From contig NW_002060948.1 in NCBI RefSeq assembly GCF_000150275.1, forward strand, positions 4,816,241 to 4,880,240: a DNA stretch of 64,000 nucleotides, in the 5' to 3' direction. A program made the translations under genes and the position numbers. This DNA comes from Trichoplax adhaerens. Its lineage: Eukaryota > Placozoa > Uniplacotomia > Trichoplacea > Trichoplacidae. Below the pieces are notes generated by a model, which ran no database searches, was not told the DNA's origin, and saw only the letters and a list, made by a program, of their open reading frames with translations. Positions 10,643 through 24,465 of this stretch are shown piece after piece. The number at the start of each line of letters is the position of its first letter. Within the stretch, counting starts at the first letter, position 1.

Positions 10643-13027
10643 ATACATTCTGTGGATAGTGCAAGGGATAGCAACATTCCTTTCCAGTTGGGAACTTCAA
10701 ATTATTTTTATCCTTATTTTTATATTTATTATTTTTTTTCAATATACTTACTTTCATATTAATGTCTATCATGAAAACTATATTAGTTCTATTCTTCATG
10801 ATTACTGTATTGAATTCTACTTCGAGTTTAATCGCAGATCATTATAGTGCGGTTCTGCGAAAGTATGCATGAATATAATAAATTGTAAACTGAGCCCTCA
10901 GAGTTTGAAATGAAAAAGATGCGGCTTACTAGATAACCGTTAAGGAAGTAGCAAGAAAGTCTCTAGTTATTTTTCCAGTATTTATAGCTTTAAAAGCATT
11001 CTATATACTGTAATGCAAGGATTTCATTAGTAATTAAGGCTTAATGACAAAGAAGTGTTGTCCTCCACATTCAGTTCGCATTATTACCTGGTAACTAAAA
11101 GCGCCAACTATCATAAACAGTACTTAGACGACTCATTAATGATTCATATTTTTTAAGTAATAAATAAAGCACAAATTTAAGGCTAATTAGCAGTATTTAA
11201 ACAGCTAACTTATTATTAATTTTCTATCACTTCTCTTAAAGAAGAAGAGATCTATTTTACTTATTTAACAAACTTTTCTTCCCAATCTTAAAGTTTACAA
11301 ATTTATGTTTTAGCCGCTATTGAGCGACTTAAACTGATGGATTTTAATAGTATCCAGTTAAAAGCTGTCTCTGCAAGTCTTAAGTATCCCTTTGTTACAA
11401 ATTTAAATTCTGTAACAAGGGAATACAACGTAGAAGTCTTGAACTAATCCACTGAATTAAATGCCTTAACTCACCTAATTTACTTGACTAAGAGCATTGT
11501 GCACAGAATTTTTACTAGTACTTTTACTCGAACCATTCAAGTTAATATAAGAGTCGTCATATTTATAAACAACTTCATAATATTTATTTACCGTGTCCTT
11601 TACTGGTAGATTTCTGCGACTATGATACTCCGAACATAATCATTCTATTAGCGAACATTTACAACCTACTTCTCATATGAAATCATCATTTACTCAAGAT
11701 TGGTATTAACTATCATGAACTAGGATTTAAGCATCCAATTACTTTTTGCACGCAATAACAATCAATACCGATATAAAATGACCGAACTTCAATAAGAAAT
11801 ACGATAAGGCATTATCATATCTAGCATTGCAATTATTGACTTCGCCATATTGGTACGGCTACATAAGTATTTGAAAAGTTTGATAATACCGTATGACCAT
11901 TATAATATTCCATTCCTTGTACAGTATATTGCATGATTGGATTCAAAAACTATATATCCAACTTAGTCTTTGCAATTAGCAGTTTGATAAATTATTGACT
12001 TATTTTAGTGTTAAAAATTCAGATCTACTTGCTTATTATTTATCATATAAACTATATGTAAAAAGCTATGCAGTTAGTTTCTTGGCAAAAGTAGTGAATC
12101 TCACTTTAAGGCTCTTTTATATCTCTCTGTTAAACATACCCGTATTTATTTAAATTTCAACAATAGATTCTATTTTTAACGGCAATGCTTAATCAAATTG
12201 TTCTAGACTTTTATTTAATCTGGAGTTAAGTTTTTTATCTAACGTCTGCTGAGTAATATAATGCATGGTAAGATATCATTGTCGTTTTATGTAAAAGATT
12301 GTATATAAATTTATCGATCAGTTGCAGTCAACAATATCACAATTACGTATAAAGTTATCACCAAATTGCTATGATAGTATCGCCCCACAAAAATTAATCA
12401 ATAAATTATTGAATATTGGAAGTCATGATCACTATTAAACTAGCCATCAGTTAGGTCGTTTAGTAAGTCGGTAGAATTTTTAGACATAAAACAGATTAAT
12501 TTGCTGACCATTGATTTAGTTAGCGATCATTTATCTTAAAAATTTTCTTTATAAAATGAATATTTAATTACAATCCTGTTCGTTCTATTTTAGTACAGAC
12601 ATTGGCATCCTGGGAAGTATCATTGATCAAGTAACATATTCGAATATCGAGGGTCTTGAATTTGGATTAAATGAAAGATTCATTTATTTCTTCGCACCAA
12701 CTTTCAAGTTCCATAGCACTTGCATTTCAGCATACCAGCAGCGTTTTTAATTAATAACAGTCACTTTGCTTCTTAGTAACAGTGTATTAATCAATTTTTT
12801 AATGACAATGTATGGGGTGAATTAGTTTTGCAGATCTTTAATATGGTTTCAAACTGATGCTTTAGAATTTGCAGTTATTGCAAGTTAAAACTTATCAGTT
12901 CACAGTAAATGTTCTAGAAGATTTCATTGTGGAAAAAAAATATAACTACTGTCTGTAATTCTATTTTCCTACTGGCTTTATAATTTCTTAAGTACAATCG
13001 CACATTCAATTTATTCCAAGCAATATT
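10643..13027. other. Intergenic, A+T-rich
   Basis: No gene was recognised. The overlapping short frames at about 10614-10847 run out of the LTR end into low-complexity A/T sequence and look spurious. The region must contain the promoter of the seven-helix gene starting at 13028, but no motif can be singled out. Confidence 0.5.
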
Positions 13028-14405
13028 ATGATGAATTGTCAAAATCAACCTGAACCAGAGCCAAGTCCGCTGTGGAAAAACGCTACTCGCTTACTTGCAT
13101 GGCATGAGTTATTTGAAATTCATAATTATTTCTTCGCTAGCTGTTTCGGAATTCTATTCCTATATAGCTTGATTTCATTGTTTTCGAATGTCAGAACGTC
13201 ATTTAAGAAGCATTTATGTATCGCAATTAACCTATTACTAGCTTTATTGGGACTTTCTCGTGTTATATACTTAATTCTTGATCCTTACGAATCGGCAGAT
13301 ATCTTGCAACGATATGGCAACTTGACACTAATCCCGTTATCTATAACGCGGGTCCTACATGGAATTGCTTATCCTTGTCTGTCATCCTCTTTCACTCTTA
13401 TTTTCATGGCTATTTTAAAATGTGTTCAAATTAAAATTTTATCGCCCAAGTTTCGGAAACCAATTCTGATCTATACAATTATCATTCTCCATTTTCTGGT
13501 GAGTTATTGTATTTGTTGCATTTATGATAATTTTTAATCTATATGTCAAGAACAGTTAATGTTAAAACTAAAACAAATTACGATAGTACTGAGCTTTTAC
13601 TTATATGGAAAAGATATCATTTTGGCAGTTTCATCGGTGTAGTCGGCAAAATTTACCAGCGCTATTAATTGTGAATAGAATCACAAATGGGTGTCTTAAA
13701 TTAAGCCAATAGATGTCTGTATACAGTATTTACTTGATATAACAGTAACTTTTATAGCACAAAAATAAGCCTATTGATTTTACCTGGCTATTTGTCACTA
13801 CGTGATGACTTCTGATCTACATTAATTGATTTTCTTAGGTTGTGTTTTCTGTCGATATCACTACCGTACTATGCAGTGGAACCACAATTTTATTGATTTT
13901 ATGTCAAAGTTTTTTTATTATCTGGGGAACAACTATTGGAATCTGCTACCTATACTGTAGCTATCGAATACTGAATTATAATTTTAGTAATCAGGTAATA
14001 CTAAAAAGTATTAACAATGTCAATAAAAGGCACGTCCAAGCAAAATTGAAACAAAATTATACCGATCAAGAGGAGGACTTTATGTCGCAGAAAGGAAAAC
14101 GCTGGTCATCAGATCAACACATTTCATACATTACTCCAACAATCCAGAAAGTGATTAAAGTTACTATTATCTCTGCATGTTTAGGATTTGTTTCAACTGC
14201 TCTCAATTGCTTTTCCTTGTTCGGTATCTATGGCGTCCTTCAAGATAAAAATACTGTTGATCCTTGGCTATGGCTAATTTATCAGTCGCTATTTCGTATT
14301 ATCGAATTGTGCATGGGTGCTACTATGGCTTTCACGGTAACTCGAACAGTTAAAACAAAGCAATTATTACCACAGGCAGCGAAGACTAATGTCGCTTGGC
14401 AATAA
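13028..14405 (+). CDS. Seven-helix membrane protein, PRRT3/PRRT4-like (paralogue A)
   Basis: Exons are 13028-13498 and 13839-14405, with a 340-nt phase-0 intron (CTG|GTGAGT ... TTCTTAG|GTT), giving 345 residues. Hydrophobic helices lie at about 31-52, 63-84, 107-130, 144-168, 172-202, 258-287 and 292-316. Sequons N18 (NAT) and N98 (NLT) fall at the N-terminus and in the loop after helix 2, supporting an N-outside topology. A basic loop joins helices 5 and 6. Signature blocks: DPYES, LHGIAYPCLSS, CQSFFIIWG, CFSLFGIYGVL, PWLWLIYQ. The pattern resembles the C-terminal membrane domain of proline-rich transmembrane proteins 3 and 4, without their long proline-rich N-terminus. The start is chosen because it gives exactly the 157-codon exon 1 of all paralogues. 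This is the most divergent copy: it has DKNTVDPW where the other copies have APPHFPxPW. Function unknown. Confidence 0.85.
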
Positions 14406-14406
14406 A
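14401..14406 (+). promoter_or_regulatory. AATAAA overlapping the stop codon of paralogue A
   Basis: The hexamer AATAAA spans the TAA stop (14403-14405). If used for polyadenylation it would give a 3' UTR of only some 10-30 nt. A more distal signal cannot be excluded, so its use is inference. Confidence 0.3.
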
Positions 14407-17400
14407 AGCAATATCCAGCTCAATCAATATATAGTATGTCGTAACGAATATGTAAATTTAAGATATGAATCGTAAAACTATGAACATATACAACGCCATA
14501 GTCGCCAATTAAGTCTCTTTACTGACAGTATGCTAAAATTTGCTTCAGAAATTAAATTTAATACTAATTAAGGATAGCTTCTTAAATTTCGCAGCTGTGG
14601 TTCAGTTATATATCATATAGGATATTCAAAGTAAAATTCATTAGACTCTATTATCTGGCAAGGTACGATATTTAATTAATTACAAATTAAAATAATGAAG
14701 AGAAATTAAGTATTGAAGATACATTAAAATAATATTTCATAGCCTACTTAATTTGATAAAGCGTTTGATAAGTAAATCAACTGTTTTCTACTGTATCCTA
14801 TTGCCGTCGAAAATATTAATTATCCGTGAATATGATAAGTTTTAACTATTATTCCTCTATCGCTGTGTATTTCTAACAATCTAAACATGTATCGCTTAAG
14901 TTGATTAATTGTGCACTTAAACTGAAACTAAATTCTTCTACATCTAAACCTAGAATCGTTACGCTTTAATGAAACTGAATTATCGGAATCCTTTTACATC
15001 TCTGAAATCGATATCATATATGATTAATTACTAAATGATTCAGCTGTTTGATGCCAAATTGAGATAGTACTTGGTTTAGGTCATAAAATATTACTTGCAA
15101 TCAATAAATCTAGCTGGTAAAAAATTTATAATCTATTATTAATTACTGAAGTTGTTAGTCCTACTATGTAATTTAATTTTTAAGCTATAAGTTGTAAAAC
15201 ATGTGGCATGGTAATCTATATCCACCCTAATCATTATAATGTTCAATACATTAATATGCTATTGTAATTTTAATAGTAAGGCATCCATTCTTCATTGACA
15301 TGCATAAGTTTGATCGCTCCTTAATAAATATAAATAATATTTAAGTCTAGCTCTATCCATTTTTCCAAACACTAAATCCTCAACTGAATTTGTAGCGGTA
15401 TATGAGGATCATTATTCATTTATAATATTTATTTCAATATTTCAGTACTGCAGTATAGCAATGCTTATTCCTCCTCAGCATACCTTTTCCTCAAATAATT
15501 TTAAATTTAAGTGACAACTATGTGATCAATGAAAATTGCTGTTGTCAAGATAAAGTAACTACATCTCTTATTCAAAATACTTTTCCCATCTCAGCTATGA
15601 CAATTTTTATCGTATAAAATACGAATATGGTATTTTTCATACTATAACATTCAACCGCTGAACATCAAAAATTGCTATACCTTGTAATTGTAGGTAGCAT
15701 AGTGCCATAAAATAAATGATCAATTGTGTAAGTAGGTCAGAGTTTTACATGTATTTAAATCGAAATTCTATTTATTCATTCCAACAAAGTTTCCAATTTA
15801 TAAAGGATTAAATAAAGCAGATACCTTTCACTCACAAGAATAATTTCACTGTCTACTCTCTTCTAATGTGAGTGATCAACTAACTTACAAGCTACTTAGT
15901 CACTCCAACTAACTACGGAGAGATACTGTAAGTAAGAATAACAACTTCCTCACAAGTATAATAAGCGGCTTGTTGTAAGATTAGTTTTATGAGTTTTTAC
16001 TTCTATTCATACAACGAAAGTATAGTACCTTGTCGTACACTAGAGAAGTATCAACTGGGCGATATATTTTCTGTAGGCTTATATACGGTCGCCACAAAAG
16101 ATTTTCAATTAATATTTCAAGTAATAAACAATTTTAGAGACTAAGAAACATATTTACAAAATACGATGACTAGTATCGTAACAATACCTTAGAATTTAAG
16201 GAAAGAAATTTTTTTAATTTTAGAACTTTGATAGCATTCTTCTACTTTAGACTAGCTGATCACACTGTATTAACGAAATCTCTCAAATTGAACATCTCCT
16301 ATTTGCAAAATGGCAAAAGATGTTTGTTATCAAATTGAGTAAGGGTACTTTAATTAGTTTAGTATCTAGCTTTTAACTGTAAAGAGATAATATTTCGATG
16401 CTAAAATAAATATGGAAGCACTTGTATATCGTAAATGCATTGGACTAATGCAAGAGGTCTATATTTTAGGTCTGGTATATTTACCAATGGAAATCACAAT
16501 CATCTCCATTATTGTGGGATGAACTGGGACAATGCTTATCCAAGAATATCAACAAAAAGTGGAATTAAAAAATAAATTATAATGTTTCTGCGTACGAATT
16601 TAACTTATGAATATTACTCTAATAAGAGTAAACAAGTAAAAAGTTCTGTGTAGCGAAGCCAGTTTGCACTATCAATTGGAATACTTATTTGCAGTATAGA
16701 AAAATTTATTATAGCATTGATGTCCAATTATGTATAATGTTCGTGTCCAATAATCAGTACCATAAAACCTAGCTCTATATTTTACTTTATTTAAATCAGT
16801 CCTGGTTAAAATTTATCATGATAATTGTTTCATTTCAAATTAAAATCTTAGCAGCACAATTCCATAGCATTCAATTCAAGGATTAATTTTTATTATAAAC
16901 GTGATTACTTAATCCCTTTCCTGATAGTTACGGTAATTTAGACGATAGCATTTATTTATCTGTGCAGTTACTTTGAAAGTTAACAGTTTTATTAAGCAGA
17001 TTAATTTTTTTGCTACGGGCTTATTTGGTATTTGCTTGTTAGAATCTCTCTCAAATATATTCATATGCCATAAAACAGTCTGAGGTAATTCTTTATTTAT
17101 TTAAAAAGCAAGAATGCGACTCAAATAATCCCGTTGTCACCAGTTACTATTATAGAACAAAGATTTTAGTATTACAAAATAACGCATGTCAATCTAGTGT
17201 CATTAGGATCTCTAGTTATAAAATAATCATTAATAGTCAGGCTACAAACATCTTGCACTTTATATTAACTTAATGTATAAAAATATCATAGGTTAATCCG
17301 CTTACGTCATCACTTTATTTGGAACTATATTACCATAATTGTTCATATTCTTCTTTGTAATGACCTAGTTATTATAGTCTCCTCTTATTACTGTTAGTTC

Positions 17401-20400
17401 GCCTGCGTAACCCAAAATTTTATACTAGAAACAGTACAAATGCGCCATCTCATCTTTTAGGCACCTACTGCACTCCTGCAATTAGCTGAAATCATCGCTT
17501 TCTCATGTATTATTATTAATATTAAAGTAAAATTGAAATACGGAAATTTCTGAAACTAATTTCAAAGCCTGGCATTATTTTACGTTATGTCAGTAAAATA
17601 TCTCTATGGCAAAGAGTAGTATCTTTTGTTGCTAGTTTAATATCAAATAAGCCATAAGTCTTTTTCTTATTCTATACACTTGTATAGCATGCATAAAAGA
17701 TAGTAGTGGTTTATTTTCGATCAATTTCAATGTAAACTATTATGTATATCACCTTTTATCAAATCAATCGCTAATCTTGTGGGGTGCAAAACATCTGCGC
17801 TTTTAAGATATTACCTAAAATAAAATTAGCTTATTAAGTATATCTAAGGAAATAAATGTATGTAGACACTATTATGATGCTATTGTGACTCAAACATACT
17901 GACATGTGTTAAACTAGTTTCTATATCATTTATTGTTCCAATACGTATACCTTCCTTGCCCTGATTTCTCATAATTCCGTGTAATTATATAATAAGCATC
18001 TTTTGATTTAATGATTATATGGATGAATCAAAACTATAGATCAACGTGGAAATGATGTAAACTCCAATATACGTCTTTAGAACGATATTATCTTAGTAAG
18101 TGCTAGCTCTATCTTTCGTTCAATTGGTACCGGGCTGTACCATTATGCAATATAAATCAACCAAACAATGGGTAATAATGATATAGCAGCTCAGTATCTA
18201 AGTTAACGCATTGAATTGCGATCAATAATTGATAATAAATTTAAGCTTGATAGAATATTTCTTATTTAAATTAATCGCTTTGCTTATTTGCTATTTAAGT
18301 AAAATTTCAAATGTAATTAGTGAAGTTTCTGCCAGCACAATAGAAAAATTTCGATAATAATTTTAATATCGTAGATGATTTAATATTGTACGAAGGGTTC
18401 TGAATAATATACTTTAATATGAGTCGATTAGAGCTGTAGTAGAACTAAATAATGTGCTATAGTCAGGGCAGAAAATGATTTATTTCATATTCGCAGACAG
18501 CGATATGGATCTTCTATTCCATCAAATGAGATAAGTTATGTAACAATTGACCGTATAGTAAACTTTTCAATTCATATCTAACGTAGTAAGAGGCCTAAGC
18601 TACAAAAAAAATCATGAATTTCCAAATATGAAGTAATAAAGGGCGAAATAGTAAAAGTATACTATATCGTATTTCGCTATAGCCCTAGGATTTCCTCCAC
18701 ATGAAAAAAAGAAATGCTGGGGCAAGACTGAATAATTTCCTAACTGCTAGATGACCTTATATAGTAGAACCATATGGTTTTATTACTAAACTAAAAATAA
18801 TCTGAACTTAAACATTTGCCTGTAAATTATCTCAATATAAACTATAACTTACCAATTAAGTAGTATTTAGCGCTTGATATTTAGACTGGAATACGAACAA
18901 GCAACGATAGAATAATAATACAAAGTTGTACGTACACTTTTTTACAAAGATGATTTACTTTATCATCTTATGAATTCATATTTGAACAATTTTTAAATTT
19001 TATACCTGTATTTATGGAATTATTGACGATCCTTGCTATTATTACAGTAAATTCTTAAATACGTTTGCGTTAAAATTGTTAGTAACAGAGAGTGTAAACA
19101 ACGTCCAATTGAGGTAAAATTAGTGCGGATTTACAATATAAATTTTAATCAGTATCTAATAAGAGAATATTAAATTTTAACCAGCCATTGATACTCAAGT
19201 ATTGCTATTTTCCTGGACAGAAAAATTTAATAAGTTTCTACAGAGTGAAAGCAAATTTCCATAATTCTAGGTTATCTTACTTTCAAAAAAATTTTCTAGA
19301 TATCGATCTTTTAAGTCAGATCAGTAGTTTTGTATACTTAGACCAAAGCCGATAATCAAATTCAAAAAATTATGTCATCGTCTACAATATTAGAGTGTAG
19401 AATTCATAGCATCTGTTTTATCTGATAGATCGACAGTTAGTTCAAGTCTCTATCGAATACAATCATCGATATCTCTTGGAATAAAGCCATTATATGGCTC
19501 TCTATTTAAAAATTTTTATTTCATATGCAGCTAACAAAATCCTTTCAAGCAGTAAAGCATAAAGTTTATAGTTTCGTCTCAAAAGCATTTTATTAAAGAC
19601 CTGGTAAAGTAACGGTACTCTAAATATAATTTCTTTAAAGAATTAGGAAACTATACTAGCGAGTAAGCTGTTGTCACTTTTGTTGGCTTAACAGAGAAGT
19701 ATTTTAATATCAACAAGGGAAATCAGATTCTTAATAATGATCTTCTAGAAAGAAGTAAAGACAGATTTACCTACTCATTAAATTTACGATAACTATGCAT
19801 AAAATCATATGCGTTAATGATGCTAAAGATGAAAATATATTTAATTAATTCAATTGGTACATGTACTGAAATATCTGAAAAAGAACAGTTTACGGCAAGC
19901 TATATAAAATTAAAATCGAGCAACTACTACTAGAAGAGTCACTAAACTTCTACTAGTTAAAATCTCCTAAATATGATTTCATTCCTCGTACCAAACTCAA
20001 TTATAAAAAGTTGAATTTGAATGCTATGTCAGTATTGTATATATACCTTTTCCGGAGAGAACATCCATACAAATTTTTAGCAGAGCAAAATATAATCTTC
20101 CACTGCAAAAATTGCGGATAATATGGTATTTGTAGTGGATTAAATTACAATCTAAAATGAAAATGATGTAACCTACCACTTTTTAAGGTTAAGCAGTATA
20201 CAATAACTACCACAATAATAATATGCTAGAATAGAATGAGTACAGTATATGTTTACAAATCTGAGCTAATGTAGTGTGCACTATAGGAGAATCTTAGCTT
20301 AAAATTGAAGGAATTTAACAAACGCGTATTCTTAACTCTTAACTTCTCAATATACGAGTCCTGCGAGTAAGATATTTATTCCATCTAAGTCCAACTTTAC

Positions 20401-22561
20401 TACGATCATACTAGTCACTTTCTGTATCAAAGCAAACGGATATGTCCACATTCCTCACTAAATTGTAAAACATTTACTATTACATCTACAATACTGTGCT
20501 AATACGCTTACTTGTTGCTTTTAAACTCTATCTGATAATTCAAACGGGATATATCATTGCTATTCAAGGTCATTAACTTTATATAATGAATTCTTGAAAT
20601 TACTGGTAGCAAAAAACTTTACTGAATTAATAATTAACATTAGCTAATATGCATGTATTTCACTCTCCAAGTGATCAGCACTAAAGCGAACAACACTATA
20701 GACCATCTCATCTTCTAAATAGCCAAGTTTTGGTTGCTAGGTAACTATTCCCAAGACAATTTATCCCCTTTATAGGTAATATACCAGCAATCTCCAATTT
20801 TATAAGCCAGCAATCATTACTTCTAGAAGTCTAAAGAAATAATTCTAATGCTATTACTAATATATTTTATATTGTATATGTTACAATATATTTATTAACT
20901 GGTGAGATTATGTGTTTATGGTTTGTCTTCAAGTTTCGTATAAATGACCGATCATCACTTGGCAAAGAATTAATGTTATTAATTTATATCCTGTTTTTGA
21001 TGAGTACTAAAGTATTTCATGTTGCACATATACCCTTCTTAACTTACTGGTGAGATCATGTGTATATGATTTATTAATATATTTCTGTAATAGATTAATT
21101 AAGAAAATAAAAATTTAGCGAACGGTAAATTAGGATGAGAAGGCTCAAATACCTTACGTACAGTATCATATATTTTAAGCCATGACTGATAGCCTCTAAA
21201 CTTTCTCATAATTATCATCATTATGGAGCGATTTCATAACATACGAGTACATCTCACTGTTTATCAATAGAAATTAAGCGATCATATGTAGCTGAAAAAT
21301 AAGCAGCGTAAGGCTATGTAATTCCCAAAAATATAAATCCCGTAGCAGCAGTGAGAGTATTACAGCTTTATATGAACAATCCGTTGTCATATAGTAAAAA
21401 GTGAGAAGTAGTGATATGAATGGGCTGTTATTTTTGCCGTAATATTTCCAGTAGTAATCATTCCTTTTACAGGAAACGGCTAGCCAAAATTAGTGCGGTA
21501 AGCCTGGTCAGAAATAATAGGTACAGTACCGCTAGTTGAAAGATCAGCAAATTCATTCAATTTAATATTTTTTTGACAGTCAATAAATGAAGAAAGGAGA
21601 GTAGTTTCTATTAGAAATTGGAAAGATACGTCAGTGCGCTAGCCGGTAAATTTGTTCAAGAGATGCAGACTGCAAAGTTACTATCCTGCACTACCGATGT
21701 AAGTTGTAGTTGTTCATCTTGTAGCAGCTTTTCATTTTGGAAATAGACTGGATAGAAATATATTGACTGTACGATGTATATTTCTACATTTCAATCGAAC
21801 AAGCCACATTGCTTTCACGCATATAACATAAAATACTTAATTACTTAGCAACGATCACTGCCAACAAAGTCAATAAAGATCAAAAGAAAGTGTAATTTCA
21901 CGTAAAATACAGTTCTACAGCGGCTTATCGTAAAACATTGCCCAATATATAACTATGATTAAAGAAGTTGAATTCCTTCGTTATCATATAAAATGTAATA
22001 TTAATTTCAAAATAAAATAAACTGCGTAAATTAATCAGCTGTAAAAGCATGCTTTACTGCCTATAATAAACTATGCGTTAAAATTATAGCATTTAATACC
22101 ATATTAGTGCAATACTATAGTTCAGCTCATGTCCTTTTAAGCTACCTTCGGATGTGAAAACTTTTAGAATTATATTGACTAGTAATGTTTTCTATATCCC
22201 TTTTGTATCATTGAATTCGTCATTTGTAACCGTAGTCAGTTCATACTTTAGACAGAAGGCTAATTCTCAGTTGGAGATCGAATTGTTCGTTAATCCATCG
22301 TATATAGGTACAACGTTTGGATGTTAGAGGATGTACGCCAGAAATATTCACTAGCATAAACTCTTTCTAGCAATTTTGACCATCATTTACACTTTATGTA
22401 AGCACCAGCCTGCACATTTTCTTTCTCATTTAGTCCCTGCCACAAATGATAAAAACTATTTTCTTCCAATAGTAAAATTTAAGTGAATCTGTTCCATCTT
22501 AAACTATAACATTAAATAGAAAAACTTTTAGACACTAGTATCTTAATACCTCCGTTTTGAG
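14407..22561. other. 8.1-kb intergenic region between paralogues A and B
   Basis: I found no open frame with coding character, no further copy of the seven-helix exons and no LTR. A short local duplication occurs near 20898 and 21047 (both contain ACTGGTGAGAT(T/C)ATGTGT). The rest is A+T-rich DNA with simple-sequence patches. Confidence 0.5.
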
Positions 22562-24465
22562 ATGGCGTGTGAAACTGAAACAGAGGTCCCCGAACCGAAT
22601 CCACATTGGGTCAATTCAAGTTTGATAACAGCTTGGTCGACGGCTTTCCAAATCCATAACTATTTTTTTGCCGCCTGTTTCCTCATCTTGACTGTTTACG
22701 CTGGCATTTGTCTGCTGACATACGGCAAAGTTTTATTTAAAAAGCATTTCTACTTTGCCATTAATGGCATGCTATTATTTCTTGGTATAGTTCGAACATG
22801 CTTTTTAATAATTGATCCATACGAATCTGCTAATGCTCTTCATCGTTATGGTAATGAGACCTACATGCTACCGATAGGATCACGTCTGCTATTTGGATTG
22901 GGGTATCCGTGTTTAACATCAGCTTTTTCACTCATTTTTTTGGCTATTTTTAACTGTGTTAGAGTCAAAGTGGTTTCTCCTAAAATACATCGTCCCGTGG
23001 TTATCATAGCAATCGTAGTAATTCACTTTACGGTAAGAAAATACAAACAATATTATACTAAGAAATTCAATTCGACAGAGTTTATTAAGATCAAGGTTAT
23101 GACACAATATGATACTGAAAAGTATTTTTACCATATCTTAAATATTCTTCAACATAGCAATCTGCTTCACGGGCTGTTATTAATAAGAACTACCCTTCTA
23201 GTGCAAGTTTCTGCACCCTATTTTAATACCTGTAATGTATGGGTTCTTAACCCAATTATGTAATTTATGTGAACCTTATCATCCTTTTAGCTAATGTAAT
23301 TGATACTTAATTTATTAAGACATGCAGTTCCACTCTATATACTGCTCTATCACTGTATTTTTCTTACAAATGACTACTGTAATTAACTAAAATCACTACA
23401 GCACTACTCCACTTTATTTTATTACACAAACAACAAAAGAAAATATCAATCAGTACATTTTAGTGATTAGGCTAACTTGATCTACCATACTTCATTTTTC
23501 GAGAATAAATTGGCCAGTAGCATCTACTGCATTCTGCAATTATAGAAAATGGCAACAAGACAATAAATAATCACATTTTCTGAGTTAGAATCAAAGCCTA
23601 CTTTATAACTTCTGCATAATCGTGTGTACTTCAAACTCGATACTATTTAATAGCCGATATGTTGAACGGCATTGTGATTTTATTACTAGGAATAACATAT
23701 CCGATTATAAGTGCAACGCCCCATTTTAGGAATAACTATTGGACGCTTTAGTTTAGTATAACTTACACTTTAAACAGATACAATCATAAGAAAACTATAA
23801 ATTATCACCAAGTAAAATCGCGATAAAACCATTGGGGGTACAGCAGTAGTCTGAATTACTAACAAAACAATTCCTTCATTTATTCATAGATTGTACTGGT
23901 AGCGGATATAACTACTGCGCTCTGTGGTAACGCTAAAATGTTACTGGTTGTATGTCAAAGCTTTTTCATCATTTGGGGAGTTATCCTTTGTACAGCTTAT
24001 TTAGTGTGTGGATATCGTATATTAGCATTTACAAGCAGAAATAGTAAAACCTTAGTGACACTCTCGGCAAGTAGTACTTATTTCAATATCCAGGAACAAA
24101 GTCTGCAAAAAAAGTCGATTAGCGGTAAAGTATCCAAGGCAATCATTACATCAACATCTTTCCCTAAATCTATACCAAAAACTGTCCATAAAACTTTAAG
24201 AATAACCATATTAACAGCATTATTGGGATTAATATGCGTTATACTGAACTGTTATTCTCTCTTTGGAATCTATGGGGTCTTAGCACCTCCGCATTTCCCA
24301 GATCCATGGCTATGGTTGATTTATCAAACGATGTTTCGATTTTTTGAGCTATCTATGGCTGTGGTCATGGCGTATACTACCAACGGATCCAAAAAGAAAC
24401 GCCCTAAAAGTTCCCGGTCTTCATTTAAAACTGCAGCTGATGGATTGAGTGCCTCTAAGGCATAG
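22562..24465 (+). CDS. Seven-helix membrane protein, PRRT3/PRRT4-like (paralogue B)
   Basis: Exons are 22562-23032 and 23890-24465. The 857-nt phase-0 intron (ACG|GTAAGA ... CATAG|ATT) falls inside helix 4. The product has 348 residues. The N-terminus carries VPEPNPHWVNSS with sequon N18; N98 (NET) follows the DPYES motif. Further signatures: LGYPCLTSAFSLIF, CQSFFIIWG, NCYSLFGIYGVL, APPHFPDPWLWLIYQ. The loop between helices 5 and 6 is Ser/Thr/Lys-rich and the C-tail is basic, as expected for a cytosolic side. An open frame reads through the donor to 23263, but those residues are not conserved in the paralogues, so it is intronic. The start matches the paralogues' exon length exactly. The gene lies downstream of A on the same strand and points tail-to-tail at paralogue C. 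Function and ligand are unknown. Confidence 0.87.

Noticed and set aside
23033-23263. Read-through extension of exon 1 of paralogue B
   Set aside because: It begins exactly at a GTAAGA donor conserved in position among the four paralogues, and the extra residues match none of them.
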